A stretch of DNA of 64,000 nucleotides from Hymenobacter metallilatus (GCF_003944705.1 NZ_RWIS01000002.1:1-64000), one strand, 5' to 3'. Positions 8,136 through 17,314 are shown, counted from the first letter of the stretch. Numbers and translations are program-made. Notes: generated from the sequence alone by a model not told the origin.

Positions 8136-8963
8136 ATGCCTCTCTTCGACCCCATCACCTCGCCCCAGAACCCGCGCATCAAAAACCTGCTTAAGCTACA
8201 GCAGAAATCCTCGGAGCGCCGGGCGCAGGGCCTTACTATCATTGAAGGCCTGCGCGAGCTAACCATTGCCCGGGGCGCGGGTATTGAGGTGGCGGCCCTG
8301 TTTGTGTGTTCCGAGCTGGCCGGAGCCGGGCGGCAGCAGCAGCTGCGGGAGCTGGTGGCAAACAGTGTTACCGATTGGTTTGAGGTATCAAAAGCGGTAT
8401 TTGAGAAAGTGGCTTACCGGGAGGGCTCCGATGGAGTACTGGCCCTGGTGAAGCCTCCGCTGCTTACCCTGGAGCAGCTGCCGCTACCGGCCGCGCCGCT
8501 GCTGCTGGTGCTGGAAGCGGTAGAAAAACCCGGCAACCTGGGGGCTATCCTGCGCACCGCCGATGCCGCCCAGGCTACGGCCGTGGTAGTCTGTGACCCC
8601 CGCACCGACCTCTTCAACCCCAATGCCATCCGGAGTAGTATCGGGTGCTCATTTACGGTACCAACCGTTGCTACCACCCGCGCCGAGTTGCTGGCCTGGT
8701 GCCGCAAGCACGGTATTCGCACGTATGCGGCGGCCCTTACCGAGCAGGCAGTAGCTTACACTACCTGTAACTTCCGGGGGCCTACTGCCCTGGTGATGGG
8801 CACGGAAGCCGATGGCCTTACCCCGGAGCTGAGGCAGGCCTGCGACCATACCATCATCATTCCCATGCGCGGGGCCATCGACTCCCTGAACGTGAGCACC
8901 GCCACCGCCATTCTCACCTTCGAGGCCGTGCGGCAGCGCGAAAATCAGGTGCCTGCCAGCTAG
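8136..8963 (+). CDS. TrmH/SpoU-family RNA 2'-O-methyltransferase
   Basis: A 275-residue cytoplasmic SPOUT enzyme that methylates a ribose 2'-hydroxyl in tRNA or rRNA with S-adenosylmethionine. An N-terminal substrate-binding domain (about 8-105, begins with the typical ITSPQNPRIK) precedes the knotted catalytic domain. The three SpoU motifs are present: EKPGNLGAILRTADA (130-144, Asn134 and Arg140), LVMGTEADGL (219-228), and IPMRGAIDSLNVSTATAI (242-259). The target nucleotide cannot be told from sequence. It is transcribed away from the kinase upstream and stands alone between two leftward signalling gene pairs. Confidence 0.92.
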   Translation: MPLFDPITSPQNPRIKNLLKLQQKSSERRAQGLTIIEGLRELTIARGAGIEVAALFVCSELAGAGRQQQLRELVANSVTDWFEVSKAVFEKVAYREGSDGVLALVKPPLLTLEQLPLPAAPLLLVLEAVEKPGNLGAILRTADAAQATAVVVCDPRTDLFNPNAIRSSIGCSFTVPTVATTRAELLAWCRKHGIRTYAAALTEQAVAYTTCNFRGPTALVMGTEADGLTPELRQACDHTIIIPMRGAIDSLNVSTATAILTFEAVRQRENQVPAS

Positions 8964-9033
8964 CTACCTGCCTCTCAGCACAACGCCCTGCTGTGGCAAG
9001 CACGGCAGGGCGTTGTGTTGAGAAGCAGGTAGC
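8963..9033. terminator. long bidirectional hairpin between convergent genes
   Basis: GCTACCTGC and CTCAGCACAACGCCCTGC pair with GGCAGGGCGTTGTGTTGAG and GCAGGTAGC around a loop of about 10 bases. It begins at the stop codon of the methyltransferase and ends 15 bases before the stop of the response regulator. No T run follows, so it resembles the other long spacer palindromes of the window rather than a classic terminator. Confidence 0.75.
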
Positions 9034-9048
9034 CAGCGCAACAGCTGA

Positions 9049-9471
9049 TCAGGAATCGGAGAGCTTACGCTGGAAATGGAGCTTGAGAATGGTGTCCATT
9101 TTTTCGGCCGTAAGGGGCTTGCTGGCCAGGCCGGCCACTGGCAAGTCATCTACCCGAGCCAGGTTGGCAGAGGTCATATTCACGGTAAGCACTACAATCC
9201 GGATGGCCTCGCGGTAGGCGGCGGGCAGGTGCTGATACGCCTCCAGAAACGCCATGCCATCCATGGTGGGCATGGTGATATCCAGCAGCAGCAGGGCCGG
9301 GTGGGCAGCCGAAGGCGCTACTACTTGTTGCTCCAGCAGGGCCAGGGCTTCTACCCCGTCGTTGGCCGTGAAGATGGAATCAGTAATGCCCAGGCTGCGA
9401 ATCAACGACTCATTGATGTGATTGGTGGTGTCGTCGTCGTCGACCAGAATGACGTAGGATAATTTTTCCAT
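9049..9471 (-). CDS. single-domain response regulator (CheY-like)
   Basis: A 140-residue receiver domain. The acidic cluster VDDDD (10-14), the phospho-acceptor Asp in LLLLDITMPTMDG (about 64), the Thr in VVLTVN and the Lys in ASKPL are present. No output domain follows. The gene starts 21 bases after the stop of the PAS-containing kinase and is almost certainly co-transcribed with it. It shares the Rcp1-like style of the response regulator at 5946 but is clearly divergent in sequence. Confidence 0.92.
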   Translation of the reverse strand: MEKLSYVILVDDDDTTNHINESLIRSLGITDSIFTANDGVEALALLEQQVVAPSAAHPALLLLDITMPTMDGMAFLEAYQHLPAAYREAIRIVVLTVNMTSANLARVDDLPVAGLASKPLTAEKMDTILKLHFQRKLSDS

Positions 9472-9492
9472 AGCCTAAAGGTAGCAGAGAAA

Positions 9493-11202
9493 TTACGGAG
9501 TGGGAAGCCTTACGATGAAAGTAGAGCCCACACCTGCCGTGCTCCGAACGGAGAGCTGACCACCGGCATTTTCTATCATGCGCTTGATCAGAAACAGGCC
9601 TACGCCGGAGCCCTCTACGTGATGATGGAGCCGACGGAACAGCCCAAACAGCTGTTGCTGCTGCTCCGGGCTGAGGCCCAGTCCATTATCCTGCACTTGA
9701 ATCTCCATGGCGCCCGGCTGCTGCTCACACGTAATCCGGATCTGGGGCACACGGTTGGGGTGGCGATACTTGAGCGCGTTACTGAGCAGGTTGTACACAA
9801 TGCTGCGCAGGTGTTTATGAGAGAGCAGAATGGGGCCGCAGTTTTCCACCTCCACCAGTACTTGGGCGTCGGCCTCAGCAAGCTGTGCCGCCAGATCCAG
9901 CTGTACATCGGCAATTACGGCCGCCAAATCAAGGGGCTCATCCGCGGCCTCGCCCTCCTGGGGTACCCGGGAAAGCTCCGTCAGGTGGCCGATGGTTTGC
10001 TGAAAGCGGAGCACCGAACCGTGCATCATCCGGAGCAAGGGCTGCATTTCAACGCGCAGCGGGTGGTCGGCCGGAATGGTGCGCTCCATCTCATTCAGCA
10101 GTCCTTCCAGGTTGGCAATAGGAGCCCGCAAATCGTGGGAGGCGGAGTACACAAAGGAATCCAGCTCCTGGTTCATGTGCGTGAGCTGGGAGTTGCGCGC
10201 TTCCAACCCCTGCGTACGTTGCTGTACCCACTCATCGAAGGAGCGACTGAGCTGATGCATTTCCCGCTGGCTGTTTGCCAGCTGTTGCCCCGTTTCCGAC
10301 AGTTCCACATTCAGCGACGCCAACTCCGAATTGAGGTTGTGCAGGTGAAGGCGGGTCTTGCGCTGCTGGGTAATGTCGTAGGCAAACACGGTTACGCCTT
10401 CTACTTTGCCCTGCTGGTTCCGGATGGGCTGGAACGACAGTGTAAAATACGCCGTGGCCACCGTCTCACCCAATGAAGGCGTGGGCCAGGCACTGGCCTC
10501 CGGTACTATCAGGGGTTGCCCGGTGGTATACACGGTATTCAGCCAGGCCAAAAAGGGCTGCACTACCGCCGCAGGAGCCACATCCCGCACCGGATGCCCC
10601 AGTATTACCCGGTGGCCCACCAATGTGGTGTACTGGTTGTTGGCGAAGCGGCAAATGTGGTCGGGCCCGCTGAATACGATGATAACGGCTAGTTGCTGCA
10701 TAAATGCCTCGTAACTCTGGCGGGGCTGTTCGTTGCTTTCGTACAGGCGCTGTATTTCCTGCGCCAGGGTTCGGCGCAAGGGGGTAGAAGTGCCCAGACC
10801 ATTAAAATCGGCGGAGTCGGCCACGCTAACCAGCAGATAAGGGCCACTGCGTTGGGCGGCTACCCAGAGGTAGGCATTCAGGTCGTTGTGCTGATAGTGC
10901 ACGTCGCGGTGGCCCGGCTGGCCGGATACAAACGTATCGTGGCAGAACTGGTACACGCCGGTAGGATCGGGGTGGGGGTAGCGCAGGCGTAGGGTAATAG
11001 TAGCAGGTACTTCGGGTAGGCTCAGTAGCTGCTGGGCGGCCGGATTCAGCCGGACATATACGAAGTCGGTGATGGTACGCTGATCGGGGGCGTACACCGG
11101 CCGCAGCACTACCACGCCGGTAACGGATATGGAAAACAGGGTAGAAAACAGCTCGTCGCCGGTCGGCTCGCTGGCCTGCGGGGCAGGAGGAAGAAGATCC
11201 AT
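9493..11202 (-). CDS. soluble PAS-domain sensor histidine kinase
   Basis: A 569-residue kinase with no membrane segment, so probably cytoplasmic. Two PAS-like regions are seen (about 15-135 and 165-280, the second ending in the typical VTVFAYDITQQRK). A long coiled coil (about 282-345) follows, then the dimerisation domain with His356 in YSASHDLRAP. N (NLLSNALKYRH), G1 (DNGLGL) and G2 (GSGVGLFLIKRM) boxes complete the ATPase domain. The ATG at 11202 was chosen over a start at 11352 because a full promoter (11322-11352) overlaps the longer version. It pairs with the downstream receiver gene. Confidence 0.93.
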   Translation of the reverse strand: MDLLPPAPQASEPTGDELFSTLFSISVTGVVVLRPVYAPDQRTITDFVYVRLNPAAQQLLSLPEVPATITLRLRYPHPDPTGVYQFCHDTFVSGQPGHRDVHYQHNDLNAYLWVAAQRSGPYLLVSVADSADFNGLGTSTPLRRTLAQEIQRLYESNEQPRQSYEAFMQQLAVIIVFSGPDHICRFANNQYTTLVGHRVILGHPVRDVAPAAVVQPFLAWLNTVYTTGQPLIVPEASAWPTPSLGETVATAYFTLSFQPIRNQQGKVEGVTVFAYDITQQRKTRLHLHNLNSELASLNVELSETGQQLANSQREMHQLSRSFDEWVQQRTQGLEARNSQLTHMNQELDSFVYSASHDLRAPIANLEGLLNEMERTIPADHPLRVEMQPLLRMMHGSVLRFQQTIGHLTELSRVPQEGEAADEPLDLAAVIADVQLDLAAQLAEADAQVLVEVENCGPILLSHKHLRSIVYNLLSNALKYRHPNRVPQIRITCEQQPGAMEIQVQDNGLGLSPEQQQQLFGLFRRLHHHVEGSGVGLFLIKRMIENAGGQLSVRSTAGVGSTFIVRLPTP

Positions 11203-11321
11203 AACAATCAGCGGAAAGGCCGTGGTGCGCCTGGCGGAAGCAGCGGGAGGCGAAGCTGCGGCAACGAAGCTAGGGAGCGGCAGCCGGAAAATAAAGGGTG
11301 CCGATTGAGGCCGGCTGTCAG

Positions 11322-11352
11322 CAAAAATAGTCCTCCCTGCGGGCTTTGTCAA
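11322..11352 (-). promoter_or_regulatory. Bacteroidota-type promoter of the PAS kinase gene
   Basis: On the minus strand TTG (11352-11350) is followed after 20 bases by TATTTTTG (11329-11322), matching the TTG/TAnnTTTG consensus of the main Bacteroidota sigma factor. Transcription would begin near 11315, giving a leader of about 110 bases before the ATG at 11202. Confidence 0.75.
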
Positions 11353-11445
11353 GCGGCCCAGTTCCCTTGCACTCCACTGCGGGCAGGATTTCCGGCGGCG
11401 GTGGAAGAAAAGCAGCTGGCCCCGGCTATCTGCCCGCGGGGGCGG

Positions 11446-12564
11446 CTACCACCATGTTAGCACGCCGGCGCGGGCTGTAGCCCGGGGCGTCAGCTCCTGG
11501 TCAAATAGCCAGAAGTCGGCGCGGTAGGCAGGAGCCAGGTAGCCCAGCTCGTGGTCGAGGCCCAGCAGCTGGGCCGGATAAAGCGAAGCCATCCGCAATG
11601 CCTCTTCCAGGGGCAGGCCTACCTGCTGCACGCAGTTGCGAATGGCCAGAGGCAGGGTAAGGGCCGACCCGGCCAGTGTGCCTTGCGCATCCACGTAGTA
11701 GTTGGCCTGGGAGCGAAACTGGTAGGCCCCCTGCTGACTGTTAGTAACGGCATCGGTAATCAGAAACAGCCGCTGCCGGAGTATTTGCTGACTGATGCGC
11801 ACGGAGGCAAAGTCACAATGCACGCCATCAGCAATGATGCTGGCGTAGGCCGTAGCCGAATCGTACACGGCTCCTACCAGGCCCGGCTCCCGGCCCTGTA
11901 GCGCCGACATGGCATTAAACAGGTGCGTGGCGGCCGAGAAACCCTGCCGAAATCCGGCCGCCGCCTGCTGGTATGTGGCATTGGAGTGCCCCGCCGATAG
12001 TATTACATCGGCTTTGCGCAGGCGCCCTAACACCGCCGCCGACACCATTTCCGGAGCTAGCGTCATCATTTTTAGGGTGCCATTAGCCAGCTGCAGGAGC
12101 TCGTCAACGTCGGCTACGGTGGCTTCCCGGATGTACGCAGCCTGGTGGGCGCCTTTCTTGGTAGGGTTGATGAAAGGGCCTTCCAAGTGAATACCCAGCA
12201 AGCCCGGTTGCTGCTGGCAGAACTCCCGACCTACTTCCAGCGCCTGGCGGGTTATGGGCCAGGAGTTGGTGGGCATAGTGGCCAGCACCCCGGTAGTACC
12301 GTGCCGGAAAGCAAACTGAGTGAGAGAAGCCAGGGCTTCTGCAGTAGGAGTCACGGAAAAAAGCTGCCCTTCAGCCCCGTACACCTGCAAATCCAGCAGG
12401 CCGGGCGCTACGCTCAGGCCCCGGGCATCCACGGTGGGTACATCGGCGGGAGCCGCTACTTCGGGCAGCACGGCCTCAATCAGCCCGTCTTTCACCAGCA
12501 GCGCGTGGTGCGGCAGCAGGGTGGAGCCAGTGTACACGAGGCAGTTGCGGAGCAGGTAGCGCAT
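11446..12564 (-). CDS. nagA: N-acetylglucosamine-6-phosphate deacetylase
   Basis: A 372-residue cytoplasmic amidohydrolase that removes acetate from GlcNAc-6-phosphate in amino-sugar and cell-wall recycling. Family motifs: GLLDLQVYGAEG near residue 57, HLEGPFINPTKKGAH (metal-binding Glu), SAGHSNATY and THLFNAMSAL (metal-binding histidines), and the catalytic Asp in LITDAVTNS. The ATG at 12564 begins the typical short beta-strand N-terminus (MRYLLRNCLVYTG). An in-frame extension upstream lacks homology-like features. It is divergent from the lipoprotein gene 71 bases away. No nagB or sugar transporter lies nearby. Confidence 0.95.
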   Translation of the reverse strand: MRYLLRNCLVYTGSTLLPHHALLVKDGLIEAVLPEVAAPADVPTVDARGLSVAPGLLDLQVYGAEGQLFSVTPTAEALASLTQFAFRHGTTGVLATMPTNSWPITRQALEVGREFCQQQPGLLGIHLEGPFINPTKKGAHQAAYIREATVADVDELLQLANGTLKMMTLAPEMVSAAVLGRLRKADVILSAGHSNATYQQAAAGFRQGFSAATHLFNAMSALQGREPGLVGAVYDSATAYASIIADGVHCDFASVRISQQILRQRLFLITDAVTNSQQGAYQFRSQANYYVDAQGTLAGSALTLPLAIRNCVQQVGLPLEEALRMASLYPAQLLGLDHELGYLAPAYRADFWLFDQELTPRATARAGVLTWW

Positions 12565-12635
12565 GGAGGGCAGGGGAGTGCAAGAAAGTGCCGAAGTTAC
12601 GCTAGCTTGATGCTTAGTTAGCTCCACAATGCGCA

Positions 12636-13460
12636 ATGGTGCTTCCTTCTCAGAAAGCCTCCTGGGTGCCGCACCTATTGCTGGCAGGGCTAGTGGCGGG
12701 GCTGGTGCTGGGAGCCTGTGCCTCGGTCAGGTTCACGCGGCCAGACCTCCGGCCCGCTCCCATAGCTATTCGCTACACCATCAAGCGAAAAGGGCTGTTG
12801 CTGTTCTTTTTCCCAGCGTACGATACTGTGGCCATCCGGTTGGCCTACCAGCGACGCCCGGTGCCCGCGCCCGGCACCTGCCCGCAAGCCGGGAAACACC
12901 CTACCCTAACGAGCCTCCGCCGGCTGCCCGGGGCCGAGCCCCGCTGGCTGGCAACGGTACGCTGCGGCTACCAGGCAGGGGCCTATCTGTTGCGCGTACC
13001 CCCATCCGGCCCCGAGTACCACTTCATCAGTCCGGTTTCTGATGAAAACTGGCGGCATCAGCTGCGGCCTATTCAGCCGGCAACGTACCTCTACCTGGCT
13101 ACCACCGACTCCATGGGCACGCTGTTCGATCTGCGCACCTATCAGCGCCACGTGGTGCAGCTGCCCGCGCTGGCGGAAACTGACAGGAGAAATAGCCTGT
13201 CCCGGTCGTGGTATACCGTTTCGCCCGATGGGCAATGGGTGGGCCGGGCCTTCTCGCGCGACACTGCCACGTATTTTCGGCCGGCAAATCAGTCGCGCCG
13301 CAAACGGCTGCCGCTGCTCCTGCTCGACCAGCGTAACCTTACCACGGGCGAACAGCAACGCCTCCGGCTGCCCGGCGTATGGCTAGCGCCCACGCAATTG
13401 CCGCAATCTGTGCGGTGGGAGCAGGAAGCCGGTCAGTGGAAACTGCGCCCCGTGCCCTAA
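12636..13460 (+). CDS. lipoprotein of unknown function
   Basis: A 274-residue protein with a lipoprotein signal peptide: hydrophobic stretch VPHLLLAGLVAGLVLGAC with the lipobox LGAC near residue 27. The mature part is rich in aromatic residues and short strand-like segments (for example GAYLLRVPPSGPEYHF and SWYTVSPDGQWVGRAF), suggesting a beta structure. No family was recognised. It is followed after 13 bases by acyP on the same strand, so the two are probably co-transcribed, though no functional link is evident. Confidence 0.7.
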   Translation: MVLPSQKASWVPHLLLAGLVAGLVLGACASVRFTRPDLRPAPIAIRYTIKRKGLLLFFFPAYDTVAIRLAYQRRPVPAPGTCPQAGKHPTLTSLRRLPGAEPRWLATVRCGYQAGAYLLRVPPSGPEYHFISPVSDENWRHQLRPIQPATYLYLATTDSMGTLFDLRTYQRHVVQLPALAETDRRNSLSRSWYTVSPDGQWVGRAFSRDTATYFRPANQSRRKRLPLLLLDQRNLTTGEQQRLRLPGVWLAPTQLPQSVRWEQEAGQWKLRPVP

Positions 13461-13473
13461 AACTACCACCACT

Positions 13474-13755
13474 ATGACTACCACTCCCGAACACCGCACC
13501 ATTCACGTTTATGGCCGCGTACAGGGCGTTTTCTTCCGCCAAAGTACCCAGCAGCAGGCTCACCGCCTGGGCCTCACCGGCACCGTGCGCAATAACCCCG
13601 ACGGCTCCGTAACCATCCAAGCCGAAGGCCCCGCCGAGGCGTTGAATCGGCTGGAGGCGTGGTGCCAGCAAGGGCCGCCCGCCGCCAATGTAACCAGGGT
13701 GACACCCGTACCCGGCCCAGTGGAAGGGTACACTGGGTTTCAGATAGAACGGTAG
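13474..13755 (+). CDS. acyP: acylphosphatase
   Basis: A 93-residue cytoplasmic enzyme that hydrolyses acyl-phosphates such as acetyl phosphate and carbamoyl phosphate. It has both signature elements: VYGRVQGVFFR (phosphate-binding Arg) and GTVRNNPDGSV (catalytic Asn). The ferredoxin-like fold length of about 90 residues fits exactly. The stop lies 4 bases from the convergent stop of the DUF2071 gene, so there is no room for a terminator between them. Confidence 0.96.
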   Translation: MTTTPEHRTIHVYGRVQGVFFRQSTQQQAHRLGLTGTVRNNPDGSVTIQAEGPAEALNRLEAWCQQGPPAANVTRVTPVPGPVEGYTGFQIER

Positions 13756-13759
13756 CTGC

Positions 13760-14506
13760 TCAGACGCGACGCAATTCCTCCACCCACACGTCCAGGGCGT
13801 CCGCGGCGTATAGCAGGGGAGGGCCTACGGGCGTAGGCAGGCCGTGGCTTTCTATCAGCGTAGAGCTCCAGTGTTGCAAGGTAGCTGTCCGCAGCTGCCA
13901 GGGCGCATGCCATAAGCGGCCCCGCCAGATAATGCTGCTGTGCTGCCCAGGCCGGACACTTGGGCCCGCCGTGTACAACTGATACCGTTCTGTGAGGAAA
14001 TGAGCAAGGCTGCCGGGCTGGGCAAGGGGCAAGGCCGCTCCGGGTGTCCAGGCGGCAGCAAAGGTGGCGGCTGGGGCACCCCGGTGGGTACGCTCGGCTG
14101 TGGCCCGTAACGTACCGCCGGAGCCGGTAAGCTGCATACGGGCGTGCAGGTACGGCAAATGGAACAGCGTACGGGCTGCCCATACCCCCAGCGGCTGCGT
14201 AGCATCCAACGACAGAAACCACACGCCCGGCACCCCATCCAGACGGGCATAGGTCCGCACATTCAACTCGTGCAGCGCGCTTAGGCCCGGTACAGCCGGC
14301 AGGCCCAGTGGCCGGATGTGACTCATGGTAAATGGCACTACGCCCAACCAGGCCTGCCCTTCGTACAGGTCAAGTTCCAGCCGGGGCGGTAGGTAGGGGT
14401 GCAGTACTTCCGGGGGTAAGGGCCAGTGCGCGAACAGCAGGTTGCTCCAGCGCTGGCGCATCAGCGGCCAGCGGCGTGGGTGGGTAGCGGGTGAAAAATC
14501 AGGCAA
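13760..14506 (-). CDS. DUF2071 (YqjF-like) protein
   Basis: About 248 residues; soluble, function unknown. It matches the family pattern: an N-terminal RRWPLMRQRWSNLLFAHWPL, then LPPRLELDLYEGQAWLGVVPF, a middle part with LHELNVRTYARLDG and GVWFLSLDA, and a C-terminal half ending in a Leu/Asp-rich helix. The first codon seems to be TTG at 14506; an ATG at 14461 would shorten it by 15 residues but would remove the HPRRW part that homologues seem to keep. It is convergent with acyP. Confidence 0.82.
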   Translation of the reverse strand: MPDFSPATHPRRWPLMRQRWSNLLFAHWPLPPEVLHPYLPPRLELDLYEGQAWLGVVPFTMSHIRPLGLPAVPGLSALHELNVRTYARLDGVPGVWFLSLDATQPLGVWAARTLFHLPYLHARMQLTGSGGTLRATAERTHRGAPAATFAAAWTPGAALPLAQPGSLAHFLTERYQLYTAGPSVRPGQHSSIIWRGRLWHAPWQLRTATLQHWSSTLIESHGLPTPVGPPLLYAADALDVWVEELRRV

Positions 14507-14616
14507 GGGTAGCTGTAAGATGAGGAGAAGGTAGCCGGTTCAGCCTATAACCATTTGCCCGGTTAACCTTCCCGCCACAACTCAGCAAAAAGCCGGGCCA
14601 CTGATGCTGCCACCAA

Positions 14617-14655
14617 CAAAAAAGGGGGGCGCAGCTTACGCCGCGCCCCCCTTTT
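14617..14655 (-). terminator. terminator of typA
   Basis: AAAAAAGGGGGGCGC and GCGCCCCCCTTTT form a very GC-rich stem flanked by A and T runs, 37 bases after the typA stop codon. Confidence 0.9.
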
Positions 14656-14691
14656 CTCTGAAAACAAGCAGCTAAGCCCGAAAAATGGCTT

Positions 14692-16500
14692 CTAGTCTAC
14701 TTTCTTGGCAGCGCGCAGACGCTCGTTTTCGTCGAGCAGAATCTTGCGCATCCGCACCGATTTTGGGGTTACTTCCAGGTACTCATCCTTCTGGATGTAT
14801 TCCATGGCTTCTTCCAGCGAGAACTGACGCTTAGGCACGATTTTCACGTTTTCATCCGAGCCCGAAGCACGCATGTTAGTGAGCTTCTTGCCTTTCTGGA
14901 TGTTGATGGTCAGGTCGTTGGGGCGGGTGTGCTCCCCGATAACCTGGCCGGCGTACACCTCTTCGCCCGGATCAACGAAGAACTCGCCGCGGTCCTGCAT
15001 TTTATCAATGGTGTAGGCGGTGCCGGCACCGGTATCCATCGAAATCAATGAGCCGGAAATACGGCCCGGAATTACACCTTTATAGGGCTCGTAGGCCGAG
15101 AAGCGGTGGTTCATAATGGCCTCACCGGCGGTGGCGGTCAGCACGTTGTTGCGCAGGCCAATTAGGCCTCGGGCCGGAATGTTGAACTCCAGGTGCTGCA
15201 GGTCGCCCTTGGGCTCCATGATAGTCAGCTCGCCTTTACGCATCGTCACCAGCTCAATCACCTTGCCGGCGGTTTCCTCGGGCACGTCCACTACCAGGTG
15301 CTCAATGGGCTCCAGACGGTTGCCGTCCTCGTCCTCGCGGAACAGTACCTGGGGCTGGCCTACCTGCAGCTCAAACCCTTCGCGACGCATCGTCTCGATG
15401 AGTACCGACAAGTGCAGAATGCCGCGGCCGTACACCAGGAAGGTATCTTCCCGGTCGGTTTCTTTCACGCGCAGGGCCAGGTTTTTCTCAGTTTCCTTGA
15501 ACAGCCGGTCGCGCAGGTGGCGCGAGGTCACAAACTTGCCTTCCTTGCCAAAGAAGGGCGAGTTGTTGATGGTGAACAGCATGTTCATCGTCGGCTCGTC
15601 GATGCTGATGGTGGCCAGGGCCTCCGGGTTTTCGGCATCGGCCAGCGTGTCGCCAATGTCGAAACCCTCGATGCCGGTTACGGCGCAGATTTCGCCGGAG
15701 CTAACTTCGGCTACCTTATTCTTGCCCAGGCCTTCAAACACCTGTAGCTCCTTGATTTTTACCTTCTTGATGGTGCCGTCGCGCTTAATCAGGCTCATGT
15801 TGGCGCCCTCTTTCAGCGTACCGCGGTGCACCCGGCCAATGGCAATGCGGCCCACGAACGAGGAGTAGTCGAGCGAGGTAACCTGCATCTGGGGCGTGCC
15901 GTCCAGCTGAGGAGCCGCCGGAATGGAGGCCACCACGGCATCCAGCAGCGGAATGATGCTGTCGGTTTTTACTTTCCAGTCGGTGCTCATCCAGCCCTGC
16001 TTCGAGGAGCCGTACAGGGTCACGAAGTCCAGCTGGTCTTCGGTGGCCCCCAGGTTGAACATGAGGTCGAATACCTGCTCATGCACCTCGTCGGGGCGGC
16101 AGTTTTCCTTGTCCACCTTGTTCACCACTACAATGGGCTTCAGGCCCAAGTCAATGGCTTTGCCCAGCACAAAACGGGTCTGGGGCATGGCACCTTCAAA
16201 GGCGTCCACGAGCAGCAGTACGCCGTCGGCCATCTTCAGAACCCGCTCCACCTCGCCGCCGAAGTCGGCGTGACCAGGGGTGTCAATAATGTTGATTTTA
16301 ACGTCTTTGTACCGTACCGATACGTTTTTGGAGACGATGGTGATGCCTCGCTCACGTTCCAGGTCATTGTTGTCCAGAATCAGGTCGTCGAACTGCTGGT
16401 GCTCGTCGAACAGCTTGGAGGCGTGAATGATCTTGTCCACGAGCGTAGTCTTGCCGTGGTCAACGTGCGCAATGATGGCGATATTCCGAATGTTCTGCAT
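14692..16500 (-). CDS. typA: ribosome-associated translational GTPase TypA/BipA
   Basis: A 602-residue GTPase that binds ribosomes, helps 50S assembly, and is needed under stress or cold in many bacteria. The P-loop is in AHVDHGKTT (about 10-18), followed by the switch I region RERGITI, DTPGHADF (G3) and NKVD (G4). EF-G-like domains II, III and V follow, then the BipA-specific C-terminal domain containing KGKKLTNMRASG. Length matches the family. Its own promoter box is visible upstream and a strong terminator follows, so it is probably monocistronic. Confidence 0.97.
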   Translation of the reverse strand: MQNIRNIAIIAHVDHGKTTLVDKIIHASKLFDEHQQFDDLILDNNDLERERGITIVSKNVSVRYKDVKINIIDTPGHADFGGEVERVLKMADGVLLLVDAFEGAMPQTRFVLGKAIDLGLKPIVVVNKVDKENCRPDEVHEQVFDLMFNLGATEDQLDFVTLYGSSKQGWMSTDWKVKTDSIIPLLDAVVASIPAAPQLDGTPQMQVTSLDYSSFVGRIAIGRVHRGTLKEGANMSLIKRDGTIKKVKIKELQVFEGLGKNKVAEVSSGEICAVTGIEGFDIGDTLADAENPEALATISIDEPTMNMLFTINNSPFFGKEGKFVTSRHLRDRLFKETEKNLALRVKETDREDTFLVYGRGILHLSVLIETMRREGFELQVGQPQVLFREDEDGNRLEPIEHLVVDVPEETAGKVIELVTMRKGELTIMEPKGDLQHLEFNIPARGLIGLRNNVLTATAGEAIMNHRFSAYEPYKGVIPGRISGSLISMDTGAGTAYTIDKMQDRGEFFVDPGEEVYAGQVIGEHTRPNDLTINIQKGKKLTNMRASGSDENVKIVPKRQFSLEEAMEYIQKDEYLEVTPKSVRMRKILLDENERLRAAKKVD

Positions 16501-16519
16501 ACAAAGGGTTTTCCGGGCG

Positions 16520-16527
16520 CAAAGGTA
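16520..16527 (-). promoter_or_regulatory. TAnnTTTG -7 box of typA
   Basis: On the minus strand TACCTTTG lies 20 bases upstream of the typA ATG. A TTG is present, but only 14 bases further upstream, shorter than the usual 19-20. Confidence 0.55.
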
Positions 16528-16753
16528 CGGAATGAAACTGGCAAAAGCGCGCAGTAATTAATTGTTAATGAGAGAGGAAGAAACAGCGGGCGAGAAGACA
16601 GACAACTTATTGGCCGCCTGCGGTTCCCGCAAGGATAGACAATGTGCTATGTAGGGGGGTAAGACCGAACCCTGCCCGGGCTGCGTATGTTGTGGCAGCA
16701 ACCGGCCCAGGCGGGCCGGCTCTGTCCTCTCATACACTACCCCGCTTCGTTTC

Positions 16754-17314
16754 ATGCGTTCCTCGCTTCTGATTCTGCTTCTGTCGGCCCTGACGCTCAA
16801 TGCCGCCTGCTCCCAAAAGAAAACCGATACCCGGATGAATCCGGCTGGTGCGTCAGGGCCGGGTGCTTCGGCGGCCAGCGCCTATCCAAAACCCAAAGTG
16901 GTTACCGGCAAGCCCGACGAGTTTCCGGTGCGCAAAACCGATGCGCAGTGGAAAGCCCAGCTCACGCCGGCCCAGTATTTTATTCTGCGCCAGCAGGGCA
17001 CCGAGCGGCCTTTTGCCAACAAATACTTCGACAATCACCAGAAAGGCAACTATTACTGCGCCGCCGACCACAACCTGCTATTCTCCTCCGAAACCAAGTT
17101 TGAATCGGGTACCGGCTGGCCGAGCTTCTGGGCCCCGGCCTCGGAAAACAGCCTGAAAGTAACCGCCGACAACAGCCTGGGCATGAGCCGCGACGAGCTG
17201 GTGTGCGCCAAGTGCGGCGGCCACCTCGGCCACGTATTCAACGACGGCCCCAAGCCCACCGGCCAGCGCTACTGCATGGACTCCGATGGCATGGTGTTCG
17301 AGAAGGCTAAGTAG
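16754..17314 (+). CDS. msrB: lipid-anchored peptide-methionine (R)-S-oxide reductase
   Basis: A 186-residue enzyme that reduces methionine-R-sulfoxide in proteins. A lipoprotein signal (SALTLNAAC, Cys19) places it on the outside of the inner membrane or in the periplasm. The MsrB domain (about 60-184) has [27 protein letters not shown] and the catalytic Cys174 in RYCMDS. Of the four structural zinc cysteines usual in the family, Cys102, Cys151 and Cys154 are present but the partner of Cys102 is Asp105 (CAAD instead of CxxC). Zinc binding may therefore be altered or lost. Confidence 0.93.
   Translation: MRSSLLILLLSALTLNAACSQKKTDTRMNPAGASGPGASAASAYPKPKVVTGKPDEFPVRKTDAQWKAQLTPAQYFILRQQGTERPFANKYFDNHQKGNYYCAADHNLLFSSETKFESGTGWPSFWAPASENSLKVTADNSLGMSRDELVCAKCGGHLGHVFNDGPKPTGQRYCMDSDGMVFEKAK

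Noticed and set aside
8963-9033. Possible small RNA gene in the convergent gap
   Set aside because: Only a hairpin without promoter; counted as terminator-like.
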